A stretch of DNA of 64,000 bases from Sphingomonas sp. HF-S4 (GCF_032911445.1 NZ_JAWJEJ010000001.1:2356001-2420000), one strand, 5' to 3'; shown: positions 1 to 9,037, counted from the stretch's first letter. Numbers and translations: made by a program. Notes: generated from the letters alone by a model not told the origin.

Positions 1-822
1 GAAGCTGTACTTGCCCGATCCCGTCAGCTCGCCGCGATAGGTCCACGGGCCGCGGATCGAAGGCGCCGTGGCGTACGATATTTTCTCGTCGCGATGGGTC
101 GACCGGTCCAGCGACGCATAGGTCAGGTAATATAGCGCGCCGCGCCGGTGCAGCCAGGGACCTTCCTCGAAATGCGGCGGCGTGATCTCGGTGATCGGGC
201 CATCGATCTCGATCATGTTGGGCTTGAGCTTGGCGATGTAGCATTGGCGGTTGCCCCAGGCGATCCAGGTCGTTCCGTCCCGGTCGGTGAACACCGTGGG
301 GTCGATATCCTCCCAGCTGTGCGTGCCCTTGGGCGTCATTTCGTTGGTGATCAGCGCCGAGCCCTTCGCATCGACGAACGGGCCGGTAGGCGTGTCGGAG
401 ACCGCGACGGCGATCGCCTTGCCGGGGTGCGTCTTGTCGTGCTCGACCGCTGCGTAGAACCAGAACTTGCCGTTCTTCTCGATGACCTGCGACGCCCACG
501 CGTCTTTCGCGGCCCATTTGAAGTCGGCGACCTTCATGATCGCGCCGTGATCGGTCCAGCGCTTCATGTCGGTCGTCGAATAGACCAGCCACTCGCGCAT
601 GTTGAACATCTCGTCGCGCTGCGCTTCGTCGTGCCCGACATAGAGATACAGCCGATCGCCCACCACGAGGGGTGCCGGGTCGGCAGTGAACTTGTCCCGC
701 ACGATCGGATTGGCCCCCGGCGCACCCGAGCCGGCTCCCGGTGCGGTCTGCCCGCTGGCCGAGCTCGTCGAGGCCAGTACGGCCAGCGCCACCGCCGCCA
801 GCATTGCTCGCCTAACGCCCAC
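1..822 (-). CDS. Glycoside hydrolase family 43 protein, C-terminus cut by window edge
   Basis: Secreted arabinosidase/xylosidase-type enzyme acting on plant-wall arabinan or xylan. The GTG start at 822 has an AGAGGGG ribosome site 6 nt upstream and is followed by a signal peptide ending near residue 24 (ALAVLASTSSASG). GH43 catalytic carboxylates are recognisable: Asp48 in FTADPAPLV as general base, the Asp of DIDPTVF, and the Glu of FEEGPWLHRR as general acid. WIAWGN and YYLTYA are typical beta-propeller strands. Only 274 codons are present; the stop and any C-terminal carbohydrate-binding module lie outside the window. Substrate cannot be set from sequence. The next gene upstream, on the same strand, is a secreted esterase, consistent with joint hemicellulose degradation. 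Confidence 0.85.
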   Translation of the reverse strand, partial: MGVRRAMLAAVALAVLASTSSASGQTAPGAGSGAPGANPIVRDKFTADPAPLVVGDRLYLYVGHDEAQRDEMFNMREWLVYSTTDMKRWTDHGAIMKVADFKWAAKDAWASQVIEKNGKFWFYAAVEHDKTHPGKAIAVAVSDTPTGPFVDAKGSALITNEMTPKGTHSWEDIDPTVFTDRDGTTWIAWGNRQCYIAKLKPNMIEIDGPITEITPPHFEEGPWLHRRGALYYLTYASLDRSTHRDEKISYATAPSIRGPWTYRGELTGSGKYSF

Positions 823-869
823 TTCGATCCCCTCTTTTCACGATGCCTGCACGGAGGACGCGGCCCATC

Positions 870-1826
870 CTACTTTGCGGGCTTCAGCATGCCGTGCATG
901 CCGATCCAGCGGACGAAGGCGTCGAACCAGCCGGTGCTGGTCGTTTCCTTCTGGTACATGCCGAAGCCGTGCCCGCCTTGCTCGAACAAGTGGAATTCGG
1001 CCGGCCGCCCCGCCGCGCGCCAATTGTCGATCAGCCCGATCCCACCCTTCGCGAAGAAGGGGTCGTCCGCGGCGAGCGCGGCGAACAGGGGCGGCGCGTC
1101 GGCCGGTACGGTCACTGCGCCGAGCGGGCCATAGATGTCGCCGATAAACGCGGGCTTGGCGTCTTCGCCCGCCAGCGCAGTGGCAAGCGTGAGCATGCCC
1201 CCCGCCGAAAAGCCGACCATGCCGATGCGATCGCGATCGACATGCCATTCCGCGGCCCGGCGGCGGATCAGCGCAAAGGCGGCACGCGCGTCCGCGATCT
1301 GCGGCGCGAGGTTCTTCATGGCTTCCTGCGGCTCCATGCGCGGTGGACGCGCCGCACCCGAGAACATCTCCTGCATCGAACGCTCGAACCCGGGCATGTC
1401 GGCAGGGGTCGGATTGAGCCGGTATTTGAGCACGAAGGCGGCTACGCCCTTCGCCGCCAACGCCCGCGCGACATCCCAGCCCTCGTTCTCCATCGACAGG
1501 GTCCTGAAACCGCCGCCTGGCGCGACCACCACGGCGGCGCCGGTCGCGCGCTTGGGGTCCGGCAGGAAAGGCGTAAGCGTGGCGACGGTAACGTTGCGCG
1601 CGAAGACGCTGCCATATTGACGATGCCACGCCTCCTGCGCCGTCGCGCCCGGCAAGGGCCCGGTGTCCAACGGGATCGCATCGGGCTGCGCCGGCACCGC
1701 GATCGGCGTCATCTTGTCGTTTTGCGCATAGGCGCCGGGAATGGCAATGCACATCGCCGCCGCGAGTGCCGTGCCGGCCGTCGCCCGAAACGACAACACG
1801 CCTGCCAGAAGGATCGTCCTTTGCAC
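870..1826 (-). CDS. Secreted alpha/beta-hydrolase esterase (acetyl-xylan esterase-like)
   Basis: 318 residues with an N-terminal signal peptide (cleavage near GAYAQ, residue 35). The alpha/beta-hydrolase fold is shown by the oxyanion-loop PGGGF (103-107), nucleophile elbow GFSAGG (205-210, Ser207), a candidate acid in the Asp254/Asp255 region and catalytic His286 in GGHGFGM. This pattern matches the BD-FAE/xylanase-associated esterases that remove acetyl groups from hemicellulose. It lies 47 nt upstream of the GH43 gene on the same strand and probably forms an operon with it. The esterase activity is well supported by motifs; the xylan substrate is inferred from the neighbour. Confidence 0.8.
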   Translation of the reverse strand: MQRTILLAGVLSFRATAGTALAAAMCIAIPGAYAQNDKMTPIAVPAQPDAIPLDTGPLPGATAQEAWHRQYGSVFARNVTVATLTPFLPDPKRATGAAVVVAPGGGFRTLSMENEGWDVARALAAKGVAAFVLKYRLNPTPADMPGFERSMQEMFSGAARPPRMEPQEAMKNLAPQIADARAAFALIRRRAAEWHVDRDRIGMVGFSAGGMLTLATALAGEDAKPAFIGDIYGPLGAVTVPADAPPLFAALAADDPFFAKGGIGLIDNWRAAGRPAEFHLFEQGGHGFGMYQKETTSTGWFDAFVRWIGMHGMLKPAK

Positions 1827-2174
1827 AGCTGCTCTCCCAGATTACGCCGGGGCTGCCATCGCGCCCCGGTCAAGTTAGCGCTACCATAACGCGGTTGCGC
1901 GAAGGTGTTCAAGCCACTTGTCGAAGCAGCGCCTGAGAGGCCTGCAGCTAGCGAACCCGTTCCCGCTAATACTGACTTAGTTGGGCAGTCGAGAGCGCCC
2001 GCCGTCTGCGAGGTGCAATCGATCCGGGCACCGTCCCCTCCTATTAAAACGATCCGCCGCCTCCTGGCCCAAAATCCAACTCAACGCGGCCGGCGATACT
2101 GAAGCATAGACTTGACTAATCCAGCTTCTTATCGCATACAGAAGTGGTAACTTCAGTGTTTTGGGAGAGAGATT
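1827..2174. other. Intergenic region between divergent esterase and SRPBCC genes
   Basis: 348 nt without a convincing gene. Open frames here are short and lack ribosome sites. Before the SRPBCC gene a TTGACT at 2112-2117 followed after 17 nt by CATACA (2135-2140) is a weak promoter candidate, and CAGAAG...ACTTCAG around 2140-2157 is a short imperfect inverted repeat that could be an operator for the ArsR protein encoded downstream. Both are suggestions only. Confidence 0.3.
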
Positions 2175-2654
2175 TTGAACGATCCTGCTGTAACGCACGC
2201 CACGTTCGTCCTTGAGCGTAGCTTCAAAGCCAAACCATCAACGGTGTTCGCTGCACTGTCTGATCCCGCCATCAAGCGGGGCTGGTACGCCGAGAGCGAC
2301 ACGCATGAGGTGATCCAGTTCGACAGCGACTGTCGCCCTGGTGGCGCCGACAATTTGCACTACCGTTTTGGCGAGGGTACGCCCTTCCCCGGCGCGATCC
2401 TCGCTAATAATGGTGCGTATCAAGATGTTGTGCCCGATGAACGTATTGTTTCGACCAGTACGATGACACTCGGCGGTCGAGCGATCTCGGTCTCGTTGAC
2501 GACGTTCGAACTTGTACCGACAGAATTGGGGACCGACCTTATCTGTACGAATCAGGTAGCATTTTTTGCGGGATCTGACGGTCCCGTGATACGCGAGGAG
2601 GGTTGGCGCATTCAGTTCGACAATCTTCGCAAGGCGATCGAAAGCCAGGCATGA
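2175..2654 (+). CDS. SRPBCC (AHSA1-type START) domain protein
   Basis: 159 residues, a single SRPBCC/START hydrophobic-ligand fold of the Activator-of-Hsp90-ATPase-1-like type: FKAKPSTVFAALSDP at the N-terminus, central strands with the YRFGEG and TSTMTLGG segments, and the C-terminal helix EEGWRIQFDNLRKAIE. The TTG start at 2175 is chosen because GGGAGAGA ends 4 nt upstream and no better start exists. The stop overlaps the start of the ArsR regulator by 4 nt (ATGA), a typical ArsR/SRPBCC operon. Ligand is unknown. Codon use is less GC-rich than surrounding genes, so recent acquisition is possible. Confidence 0.8.
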   Translation: MNDPAVTHATFVLERSFKAKPSTVFAALSDPAIKRGWYAESDTHEVIQFDSDCRPGGADNLHYRFGEGTPFPGAILANNGAYQDVVPDERIVSTSTMTLGGRAISVSLTTFELVPTELGTDLICTNQVAFFAGSDGPVIREEGWRIQFDNLRKAIESQA

Positions 2655-2965
2655 GCGCAGGAGTTGATGGGCTATTCCACGCACTCGGCGATCCAACACG
2701 GCGCGCAATAGTCGATCACCTGACTACGGGCCCGCTGTCCGTGTCGAGCTTGTCGGAACCGCTCGGGATAACCCTCACCGCCGTTTCGCAACATCTGCGG
2801 GTGTTGGAACAGTGCGGAGTGGTCGCGACCGAAAAGCTCGGTCGCGTGCGTGTGGCAAGGCTCGTGCCGGACGGGCTTGTCCCGCTGGAAGCGTGGGCGC
2901 GACAGCGGCGTTCGACGCTAGAGCGGCAGCTTGATCGTTTAAGCAAACTGCTCGAGGAGCACTAA
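2651..2965 (+). CDS. ArsR-family winged-helix transcriptional regulator
   Basis: 104 residues. The N-terminal FHALGDPTRRAIVDHL and recognition region ITLTAVSQHLRVLEQCGVV match the ArsR-type winged helix. There is no CxCxxC metal-binding motif, so it is not a classical arsenite sensor; this matches the subgroup paired with AHSA1-type SRPBCC proteins. The ATG at 2651 overlaps the upstream TGA and is preferred over an extension reading through the SRPBCC gene. It probably represses its own two-gene operon, although no operator can be proven from sequence. Confidence 0.85.
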   Translation: MSAGVDGLFHALGDPTRRAIVDHLTTGPLSVSSLSEPLGITLTAVSQHLRVLEQCGVVATEKLGRVRVARLVPDGLVPLEAWARQRRSTLERQLDRLSKLLEEH

Positions 2966-3356
2966 CGACCGTTGCCGTCATCTGGAGCCAGGCAGCTATC
3001 CCGCCTCAGGCTCCAGAAAGCCGACGATCCGCTAACCACCCAAGACTCGACATCCGCTGATCCGGACCCCTGATGCGCGGTGCGGGCCAGCGCACCCGCG
3101 CATGAGTCTCGGCAAATCGCTGGCAATGTGGGATTTGTTCTGCTGGTGTTCCGCCATGCGGTTTCACCTCGATCCCAAGCAACGCCTTGCCTGTGGGGCC
3201 ACGCGGCCGCGTAGCGGCAGGCGTTTCGAGTCAAGCGTCAAGCAGCCGCCTGCATTATCGCCAGCAAAGGTGGAATATGCGGATTTCCAGCAGCCAACCC
3301 AATGGTTGGCACGGGCAGGAAACCCGCCACCGAGTCAACTTCGTCAACCGCGCGCG
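2966..3356. other. Intergenic region, no gene seen
   Basis: 391 nt between the ArsR gene and the end of the minus-strand FliL-like gene. It holds a short perfect inverted repeat GCCAACC-N3-GGTTGGC around 3293-3310 and, at 3331-3351, the motif CGAGTCAACTTCGTCAACCG that recurs behind galU. Open frames crossing the region have no ribosome site and atypical composition. Confidence 0.5.
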
Positions 3357-3800
3357 TCAATTGTGCGCGGCGGCGACCTCGACGATCAGCACGCGCGAGA
3401 TGCCGGGATCGGCGGCCTTGATCGCGGCATTCATGTCGTGATCGAGCCGCTCGGCGTCGATCGCGCGCAGTCCCGAGGCGTTGAGCCGCGCGAACTCCAG
3501 CGCCGCGGCGACCGTGGTCTCGCGCAGCTCGGGCATTTCGGCGGTGGCCTTGGCGGCGGTCTCGGCATCGTGCGCCTCGAGCACCAGCTTGAAGCGCATG
3601 TTGCCCGCAACGCGGTCGGCCTCGATGATCGGGACGATGACTTCGTCCATCGGCACGAGGTTGAGCCCGCCCGCGCCGGCGCCACCGCCGCCGCCGGACG
3701 CATGCGCGCCGCCGCTGCCCGGAACGGGCACGAGCGCTGTGGCCAGCGCCAGCGCAGCAAGCAAATTACGCACGTCAAAACTCCTCGGCCGGGCGGTCAT
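3357..3800 (-). CDS. Secreted FliL-like flagellar-associated protein (tentative)
   Basis: About 147 residues with a signal peptide or anchor (LLAALALATALVP) followed by a Gly/Ala-rich linker and a compact domain. The segment VIVPIIEADRVAGNMRFKLVLEAHD, with a following PELRETTVAAALEF and terminal RVLIVEVAA, resembles the FliL C-terminal domain. FliL sits at the flagellar basal body, and the hook genes flgE-flgK-flgL lie 2.2 kb away, which favours this reading. An ATG at 3812 is also possible; 3800 is preferred because a TATAAT lies at 3818-3823 in the very short gap to the divergent gene. The similarity is remote and a different secreted protein cannot be excluded. Confidence 0.5.
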   Translation of the reverse strand: MTARPRSFDVRNLLAALALATALVPVPGSGGAHASGGGGGAGAGGLNLVPMDEVIVPIIEADRVAGNMRFKLVLEAHDAETAAKATAEMPELRETTVAAALEFARLNASGLRAIDAERLDHDMNAAIKAADPGISRVLIVEVAAAHN

Positions 3801-3817
3801 GTCACCGTCCATGCCTC

Positions 3818-3823
3818 TATAAT
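3818..3823 (+). promoter_or_regulatory. Candidate -10 box in divergent gap
   Basis: A perfect TATAAT lies about 28 nt before the GTG of the small membrane protein gene, in a gap of about 50 nt between divergent genes. The -35 region (near 3795-3800) is poor, so this is a sequence-based suggestion only. Confidence 0.3.
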
Positions 3824-3851
3824 AGGATGAAATCAGTTAAAGGTGCTGTCA

Positions 3852-4106
3852 GTGAGTCACGATCAACGCCCGGGCCGGATGCGCGTCGTCGCGGATCCCA
3901 CCGCAGCCGACCGCCGTAGCGGCAACGCGACCACGATCGACGGCAGCGCCGAGACGGTCGCCACGGGCACCGCGCTCGCGACCGCCGGCGGCGCGGCATC
4001 GGCGGCCGGCAAGGGCCTGCCGCTGCTTCCCGTCGCCTTGTTCCTGCTCGCCTGCGCCGCGGGCGGCGCGCTGGTCGCGGTGATCCGCCCGCTGGGGCTA
4101 GGCTGA
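3852..4106 (+). CDS. Small single-pass membrane protein, flagellar neighbourhood
   Basis: About 84 residues of unknown family. The N-terminal half is hydrophilic (RMRVVADPTAADRRSG) and the C-terminal half holds one clear membrane helix, LPLLPVALFLLACAAGGALVAV. The GTG at 3852 has AAAGG 8 nt upstream; a GTG at 3843 would add three codons but lies directly on that site. Its TGA overlaps the ATG of the next gene (TGATG), so the two are translationally coupled. Proximity to flgE-K-L suggests a flagellar accessory role, but no domain supports that. Confidence 0.6.
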   Translation: MSHDQRPGRMRVVADPTAADRRSGNATTIDGSAETVATGTALATAGGAASAAGKGLPLLPVALFLLACAAGGALVAVIRPLGLG

Positions 4107-5920
4107 TGCGCAGCGCGCTCATCGCCCTGCTCGCCGGTGCCGCCACGGTCACCCCGCACGCCGCGCCTTATGCTGCCGAGCACGGCCCCGCGCCTGCCGC
4201 CGGCGCGCCGGCCGTCACGCCCGAAAGGCCCGAGACCGGCGCCGCCAGCATCGCCGGCGCGTCGCTCGCCCCTTTCGCGGCCGAGCTCGCGCAGATGCCG
4301 ATGATCACCAACGCCACCGGATGGCACGGCGCCACCGGCGAGGCCGGCTGGGCATTGCTCGCCGGCTCGCGCCCCGAGACCCGCCAGCGCAACCGCTGGA
4401 CCTATGCGCTCGGGCTGATCGGCGAAGGGCGCGGCGCCGATGCGCTCGGCGTGCTCGACGTGATGCAGTCGAGCGACCGCGATCTCGGCCTCGTCGCGCC
4501 CTTCCTTCTCGCCCGCGGCGTCGCGCTCACCTTGGTCCAGCGCGATGCGGAAGCCGTCGAGGCGCTCTCGTTCCAGGAACTCGCCGCCAATCCCGAGGCC
4601 TGCGCGTGGCGGATGCGCGCGCTCGCGCATGCCGGCGACGCGCAGTCGGCGATCCGCCAGGTCAATTGCGCGCTCCCGGCGATCAACGGCCGCTCCCCGC
4701 ACGATCGTGCACCGTTCGTGCTCGCCGCAGCCGGCGCCGCGATCGACGCGGGCCAGCCCCAGCCCGCGCTCGCCTGGCTCAAGCTGTTCAACGATCAGGA
4801 TCCGCAGGCCAATGTGCTGCGCGGCCGCGCGATGGTCGCCACCGGCGATCCGCAGGGCGGCAAGCTCCGCCTCGATCGCGCCGCATTGAGCGGCGGCGAC
4901 GAGATCAAGGCACAGGCGCGGCTCGGCACGATCGAGGCCGGGCTCGCCACGCACAGCCTTTCCCCAACCGAAGCCGCCAAGCAGCTCGACGCGCTGCGCT
5001 TCGGCTGGCGCGGTGGCGCGATCGAGCAGCGCGTGCTCGAGATCCAGCTCCGCCTCGCCAACGAGGCGCACGACCTGCGCGGCCAGCTCCGTGCCGGCGC
5101 CGCGCTGATCCGCTACTTCAAGCTCGGCAGCAAGGTCCCGCCGATGCTCGCCGAGCTCCAGGCGCAGCTCGCCGCGGCGCTCGCGCCCGACAGCGGCGTG
5201 CCGCTGCCCGAGGCCGCGGGCCTCTATTGGGACTATCGCGAGCTCGCCCCGGCCGGCGCCGAGGGGGACGCGCTGGTGTTGCGCCTCGCCGGCCGGCTCC
5301 AGGACGCGTCGCTCTATGCCCGCGCCGCCGAGCTGCTCCAGTACCAGCTCACCAAGCGCGCGCAGGACGTCGCGCAGGGCCCGCTCTCGGTCAAGGTGGC
5401 GATGCTCCACATCCTTGCCGGCCGGCCCGACCGTGCGCTCGACGCGATCCGCACCACCGAGCAGCCGAGCTATTCGGATGCGATGCGACAGGACCGCAAG
5501 CGCGTCGAGGCCGTCGCGCTCTATCGGCTCGGCAAGACCGATGCCGCCGCCGCCGCGCTCGACGGGCTGTCCGATGCGCCGGCGATCCGCGCCGAGATGC
5601 GCTGGCAGAGCAAGGACTGGGGCAACTTCGTCACCGCCAACGCCCTGCCCGCGCCCAAGGCCGGCTTCAGTGAACCCGCCCAGACCGCCGTGCTCCGCCA
5701 GGCAGTCGCCTATGCGATGCTCGGTCGCGAGGACCAGCTCGCGGCGCTGCGCGCGCGCTACACGCCCGCGTTCAAGGGCCTGGCCAGCGCCTCGGCGTTC
5801 GACGTGCTGACGCGGAAAGTCGGCAGCATCGATCCCGCCGCGATCGGCGCCGCGATGACCTCAATCCCGCAGGCGAGCCCCGCAGGCGCCACCGGCGACC
5901 TGCTCGACGCGGCCTCCTGA
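4106..5920 (+). CDS. Exported helical-repeat (TPR-like) protein of unknown function
   Basis: 604 residues with a signal peptide (MRSALIALLAGAATVTPHAA) and a long run of alpha-helical hairpins. Alanine-rich repeats such as ALGVLDVMQSSDRD, AIRQVNCALPAI, QPALAWLKLFND and RALDAIRTTEQ have TPR/Sel1-like spacing, so a periplasmic scaffold is likely. It is translationally coupled to the small membrane protein upstream and is followed by a strong terminator shared with flgL. I do not recognise a named family. A role in flagellar assembly is inferred only from position next to hook genes. Confidence 0.65.
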   Translation: MRSALIALLAGAATVTPHAAPYAAEHGPAPAAGAPAVTPERPETGAASIAGASLAPFAAELAQMPMITNATGWHGATGEAGWALLAGSRPETRQRNRWTYALGLIGEGRGADALGVLDVMQSSDRDLGLVAPFLLARGVALTLVQRDAEAVEALSFQELAANPEACAWRMRALAHAGDAQSAIRQVNCALPAINGRSPHDRAPFVLAAAGAAIDAGQPQPALAWLKLFNDQDPQANVLRGRAMVATGDPQGGKLRLDRAALSGGDEIKAQARLGTIEAGLATHSLSPTEAAKQLDALRFGWRGGAIEQRVLEIQLRLANEAHDLRGQLRAGAALIRYFKLGSKVPPMLAELQAQLAAALAPDSGVPLPEAAGLYWDYRELAPAGAEGDALVLRLAGRLQDASLYARAAELLQYQLTKRAQDVAQGPLSVKVAMLHILAGRPDRALDAIRTTEQPSYSDAMRQDRKRVEAVALYRLGKTDAAAAALDGLSDAPAIRAEMRWQSKDWGNFVTANALPAPKAGFSEPAQTAVLRQAVAYAMLGREDQLAALRARYTPAFKGLASASAFDVLTRKVGSIDPAAIGAAMTSIPQASPAGATGDLLDAAS

Positions 5921-5940
5921 GGCGGCCTACCAACGAAAAA

Positions 5941-5969
5941 GGGGCCCGTCGCACATCGCGACGGGCCCC
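5941..5969. terminator. Bidirectional rho-independent terminator
   Basis: A 12-bp perfect GC-rich stem (GGGGCCCGTCGC with its complement) and a 5-nt loop, preceded by AAAAA and followed by a T-rich tract. It sits between the convergent helical-repeat gene and flgL and can serve both. Confidence 0.9.
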
Positions 5970-5994
5970 TTCTTTCTGTCCGGACGCGGCAGCG

Positions 5995-6903
5995 TCAGCG
6001 GATATAGTTGACCAGGCTGAGGTCGCTCAGCTGCGAGAACACCGAGTAGCTCGCCTGGAGCATCGTCTTCTGCTGGGCGAGGTCGAGCGCGACCTGGCCG
6101 AGATCGGCATCCTCGTTGGTCTCGATCACGGCCTCGAGCAGCAGCGAGCGCTGCTCACCGCGGGTGGTCAGCGTCTCGACCTGGTTCTGCTTGCGGCCAT
6201 TGTCGGCATTGACGGCCCGCAGGCTGTCGATCCCGACGCCGAGTTCCCCCACGGCCTTCTTGAGCGCGTCCATCTGCGCGTCGGTCGGCTTGGCGCCGAT
6301 CGTCCCGGCCTGGGCCAGCGTCTGGAACGCCGCGTACAGATCCTTGCCCACGGCGCTGGCGGTGATGCCATAGGTCACGTCGACACCGTCGGCGACGCGG
6401 GCGCTCGAGCGGATGCCGTCGTCCTTGAACGCGTCGGCCGCGGTGGTCGAGGCGACCTGCGCGAGCGTGTCTGGCGTGAACGGATTGCTGCCCGTCTGCG
6501 ATCCGGCGAACAGCGGCCCGCCGCCCTCGCTGGCATTGAGCGACGTGCGATACTGGCTGAACGCGGTCTCGATCGCTTCCTGAAGACCGGCGGCATCGCC
6601 GGTGCCGATCGCATTGAGGATGTCGGTCTTGAGATCGCCGACAGCCTTGTCGACGCCCTCGAGATGGCCCTGATAGAGCGACAGCGTGGTGCCGACGCGC
6701 TTGGCGACGGTCGATTGCGCGTCCTGGCGCGCAAGCAGGCTGTGCGCCGAGAGGTTGCGCACCGTCTCGGTGCCGAGCGACGCGAAGTCCGACGCCTTCT
6801 TGCCGGTGGCGAGGCGCTGCTGGGTGATCGCCAGCGCTTCCTGCGAGCGCTGGATCGCGCTGGACATGGTGCGCTGGAGCGGGATGGTGGCTACGCGAGT
6901 CAT
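5995..6903 (-). CDS. flgL: Flagellar hook-associated protein 3 (hook-filament junction)
   Basis: 302 residues, the size of FlgL. The N-terminal TIPLQRTMSSAIQRSQEALAIT and the C-terminal ALDLAQQKTMLQASYSVFSQ form the flagellin-type coiled D0/D1 domains, and the chain ends in LSLVNYIR. FlgL joins the hook (through FlgK) to the filament. It is the last gene of a flgE-flgK-flgL run on the minus strand, 11 nt after flgK, and ends at a strong shared terminator. The central domain (ASEGGGPLFAGSQTGSNPF) is of ordinary length for a filament-junction protein. Confidence 0.93.
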   Translation of the reverse strand: MTRVATIPLQRTMSSAIQRSQEALAITQQRLATGKKASDFASLGTETVRNLSAHSLLARQDAQSTVAKRVGTTLSLYQGHLEGVDKAVGDLKTDILNAIGTGDAAGLQEAIETAFSQYRTSLNASEGGGPLFAGSQTGSNPFTPDTLAQVASTTAADAFKDDGIRSSARVADGVDVTYGITASAVGKDLYAAFQTLAQAGTIGAKPTDAQMDALKKAVGELGVGIDSLRAVNADNGRKQNQVETLTTRGEQRSLLLEAVIETNEDADLGQVALDLAQQKTMLQASYSVFSQLSDLSLVNYIR

Positions 6904-6914
6904 TCTGGTTCCGA

Positions 6915-9011
6915 TCAGACCATGTTGAGCAGGGTGTCGTACATTTCCGACGCGGTGGAGATCACGCGCGCGGCGGCGGAATAGCTGTTCTGCAGCACCA
7001 CCATCTGCGCGAGTTCCTCGTCGATATTGACGCCCGAGAAGCTGTCGCGGCGGTTGACCGCGTCGTCGCGGCGCGCCGAAGCGTCGAGCAGGTTGCCCTT
7101 CGCCTGGCTCGCCTCGAGCCCGGTACGGCCGAGCAGCAGGCTCGAGAAGCGCTCGATCGTCGTCGTGCCGTCCTTGCCGAGATCGAGCGACCCGGCGAGC
7201 TTGTTGACGAAGTCGGTCGCGCCGCGGGTGTCGCCGGCACCAAGCGCCTTGGCGCCGACGGCCGCATTGTCCTGGAAGCGCGCGAGCGGCAGCTTGGCCG
7301 GGCTGGCGAGCACGTCAGGGCGGACCTGCGCATTGCCGAGCCCGCTCGACGTGCCGGTGAGGCCAAGCAGTGCCGAAAAGCCGCGGCCGGTGCCGAAGCG
7401 GTCGGTCGAATCCGACGGGATCGAGAGCGTCGCACCCGAAAGCGAGGCGGTCGGCTCGAAACGCATCCGGCCGCGATCGTCGAGGCTGAACGCGCCGAAA
7501 TCGCCGAGCGGGCTCGCATTGAGCTGGGTGACGAGATCGCCGACCGTCCCGCCCGCCGCTGGCGTCAGCGTATAGTTGGTCAGCGCGCGCCCGGTGGCGT
7601 CGCGCAGCACGATCTGGGTGGTTTCGCCCGCAGCGAATCCGTGGGGGTCGCCGGCGGCGAGACCCGAGGGGACCAGCGTGCTCGAATCGCTGCGGACGAA
7701 ATCGTTGAGCCCGAAATATTGCGAGACGCCGACGCCGCCGCGCGCGCTCGGATTGGTTTCGTTCTGCGCGACCACCACGCCGTTGCCGGCGCCATTGGCC
7801 TTGATGCTGAGCTTGCCGTCGGTGAAGGTCGCGGTGCCCGCACCGCCCAGCCCCGCATTGATCGCGGCGACCATGTCGTTGACCGTCGCGCCAGCAGGCA
7901 TCGTGTCGAAGTTCACGCTCGTCTTGGCGACCAACGTGCCGTCGGCCTTGGTCACTGCGAAGGTCGCGGCACCGGTGAAGCCCAGCCGATCGCCGCCGAC
8001 CAGGCCGGTCTGGCGCCCGTCGAGGCTCGCGGGCGGCGGCACGGTGCTGCCCGCGTTGGAGACCGCGTTCAGCGCCTCGGACAGGCCCGAGAACAGCACG
8101 CCCATCTGCTCGCTGAATGCGGGCAGCGCGCGGTCGCGCAGGTCGAGCAACCCGCCGAGCTTGCCGCCGACCGCAGCCGAATCGAGCTTCTCGCCGGTCG
8201 CCGCACCCATCGCGCCGCTGTCTTCGGCGAAGCGGATCTCGATCGTAGGATAGACGGGCTGCGACGTGCCCAGCCCCGCATTGGGATAATTGAGTTGACG
8301 CAGCTTCTTGTCGAGCAGCGTCGCGCCATTGGCAGTCTCGATCGAGACGCGACCGTCGGGCTGGTCGCGCACGTTGACCGAGATGAGGCTGCTCAGTTCC
8401 TCGATCGCGGTCATCCGCTGGTCGGCGGCGCCGCCGACATTGCGGCCCTGCCCGGTCGCCGAGGCGACGGTGGTGTTGAGATCGTGGATGCGCTTGAGCA
8501 GGCTGTTGATCTTGTCGACCGAATAGCCGACCTCGGATTCGACGTCGCCGCGCAGCCCGTCGACGTCGCTCGTCAGCTGCTGCATCGAATCGATCGCGTC
8601 CTGCACGTCGGCCGTGAACACCGCGACAGTCTGCGCCGAGCTCTGCGAGCCGGTCATCGCGACCGCCGACGAGGTGATCGCGTCGAGCCGCGCCGGCAGG
8701 CCAGAGGCCGCGCCGGGCTGGCCGAGCAGCGACTGGAGCCGGTCGAGATAGCCCGCCGTGACGTCCGCGCGGCCATAGTCGCCCGCGCGGCGGTAGACAT
8801 TGGCTTCGAGGAAGCGGTCGGCGACGCGGCTGGGCTCGCCCACCTTGACGCCGCTGACCTGGCCCGAGACCACGCCGGTGCTGAGGTTGACGCGCTCGCG
8901 CGCATACCCCGACACGCCGACATTGGCGATGTTGTTCGACACCGACTTGAGTCCGGCCTGGGCTGCTGCCAGGCCGGAAACCGCCGATCCGAGGATGTTG
9001 TTGAGCGACAT
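6915..9011 (-). CDS. flgK: Flagellar hook-associated protein 1
   Basis: 698 residues. The N-terminal LNNILGSAVSGLAAAQAGLK and SNNIANVGVSGYARERV are the rod/hook-family signature; the C-terminal SGVNIDEELAQMVVLQNSYS and ASEMYDTLLNMV are diagnostic of FlgK. It is the first junction protein between hook and filament. The protein is longer than the enterobacterial one (about 550), with a large variable middle region. It lies 26 nt after flgE and 11 nt before flgL, clearly one operon. Confidence 0.95.
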   Translation of the reverse strand: MSLNNILGSAVSGLAAAQAGLKSVSNNIANVGVSGYARERVNLSTGVVSGQVSGVKVGEPSRVADRFLEANVYRRAGDYGRADVTAGYLDRLQSLLGQPGAASGLPARLDAITSSAVAMTGSQSSAQTVAVFTADVQDAIDSMQQLTSDVDGLRGDVESEVGYSVDKINSLLKRIHDLNTTVASATGQGRNVGGAADQRMTAIEELSSLISVNVRDQPDGRVSIETANGATLLDKKLRQLNYPNAGLGTSQPVYPTIEIRFAEDSGAMGAATGEKLDSAAVGGKLGGLLDLRDRALPAFSEQMGVLFSGLSEALNAVSNAGSTVPPPASLDGRQTGLVGGDRLGFTGAATFAVTKADGTLVAKTSVNFDTMPAGATVNDMVAAINAGLGGAGTATFTDGKLSIKANGAGNGVVVAQNETNPSARGGVGVSQYFGLNDFVRSDSSTLVPSGLAAGDPHGFAAGETTQIVLRDATGRALTNYTLTPAAGGTVGDLVTQLNASPLGDFGAFSLDDRGRMRFEPTASLSGATLSIPSDSTDRFGTGRGFSALLGLTGTSSGLGNAQVRPDVLASPAKLPLARFQDNAAVGAKALGAGDTRGATDFVNKLAGSLDLGKDGTTTIERFSSLLLGRTGLEASQAKGNLLDASARRDDAVNRRDSFSGVNIDEELAQMVVLQNSYSAAARVISTASEMYDTLLNMV

Positions 9012-9037
9012 CGCCTAAGGTCTCGGGATTTGGAGGA

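Noticed and set aside
3863..5410. Long minus-strand open frame antisense to the helical-repeat gene
   Set aside because: Arg/Glu/Gly-rich translation without family features; typical antisense artefact of GC-rich coding DNA. The plus-strand gene has a signal peptide and coupled start.
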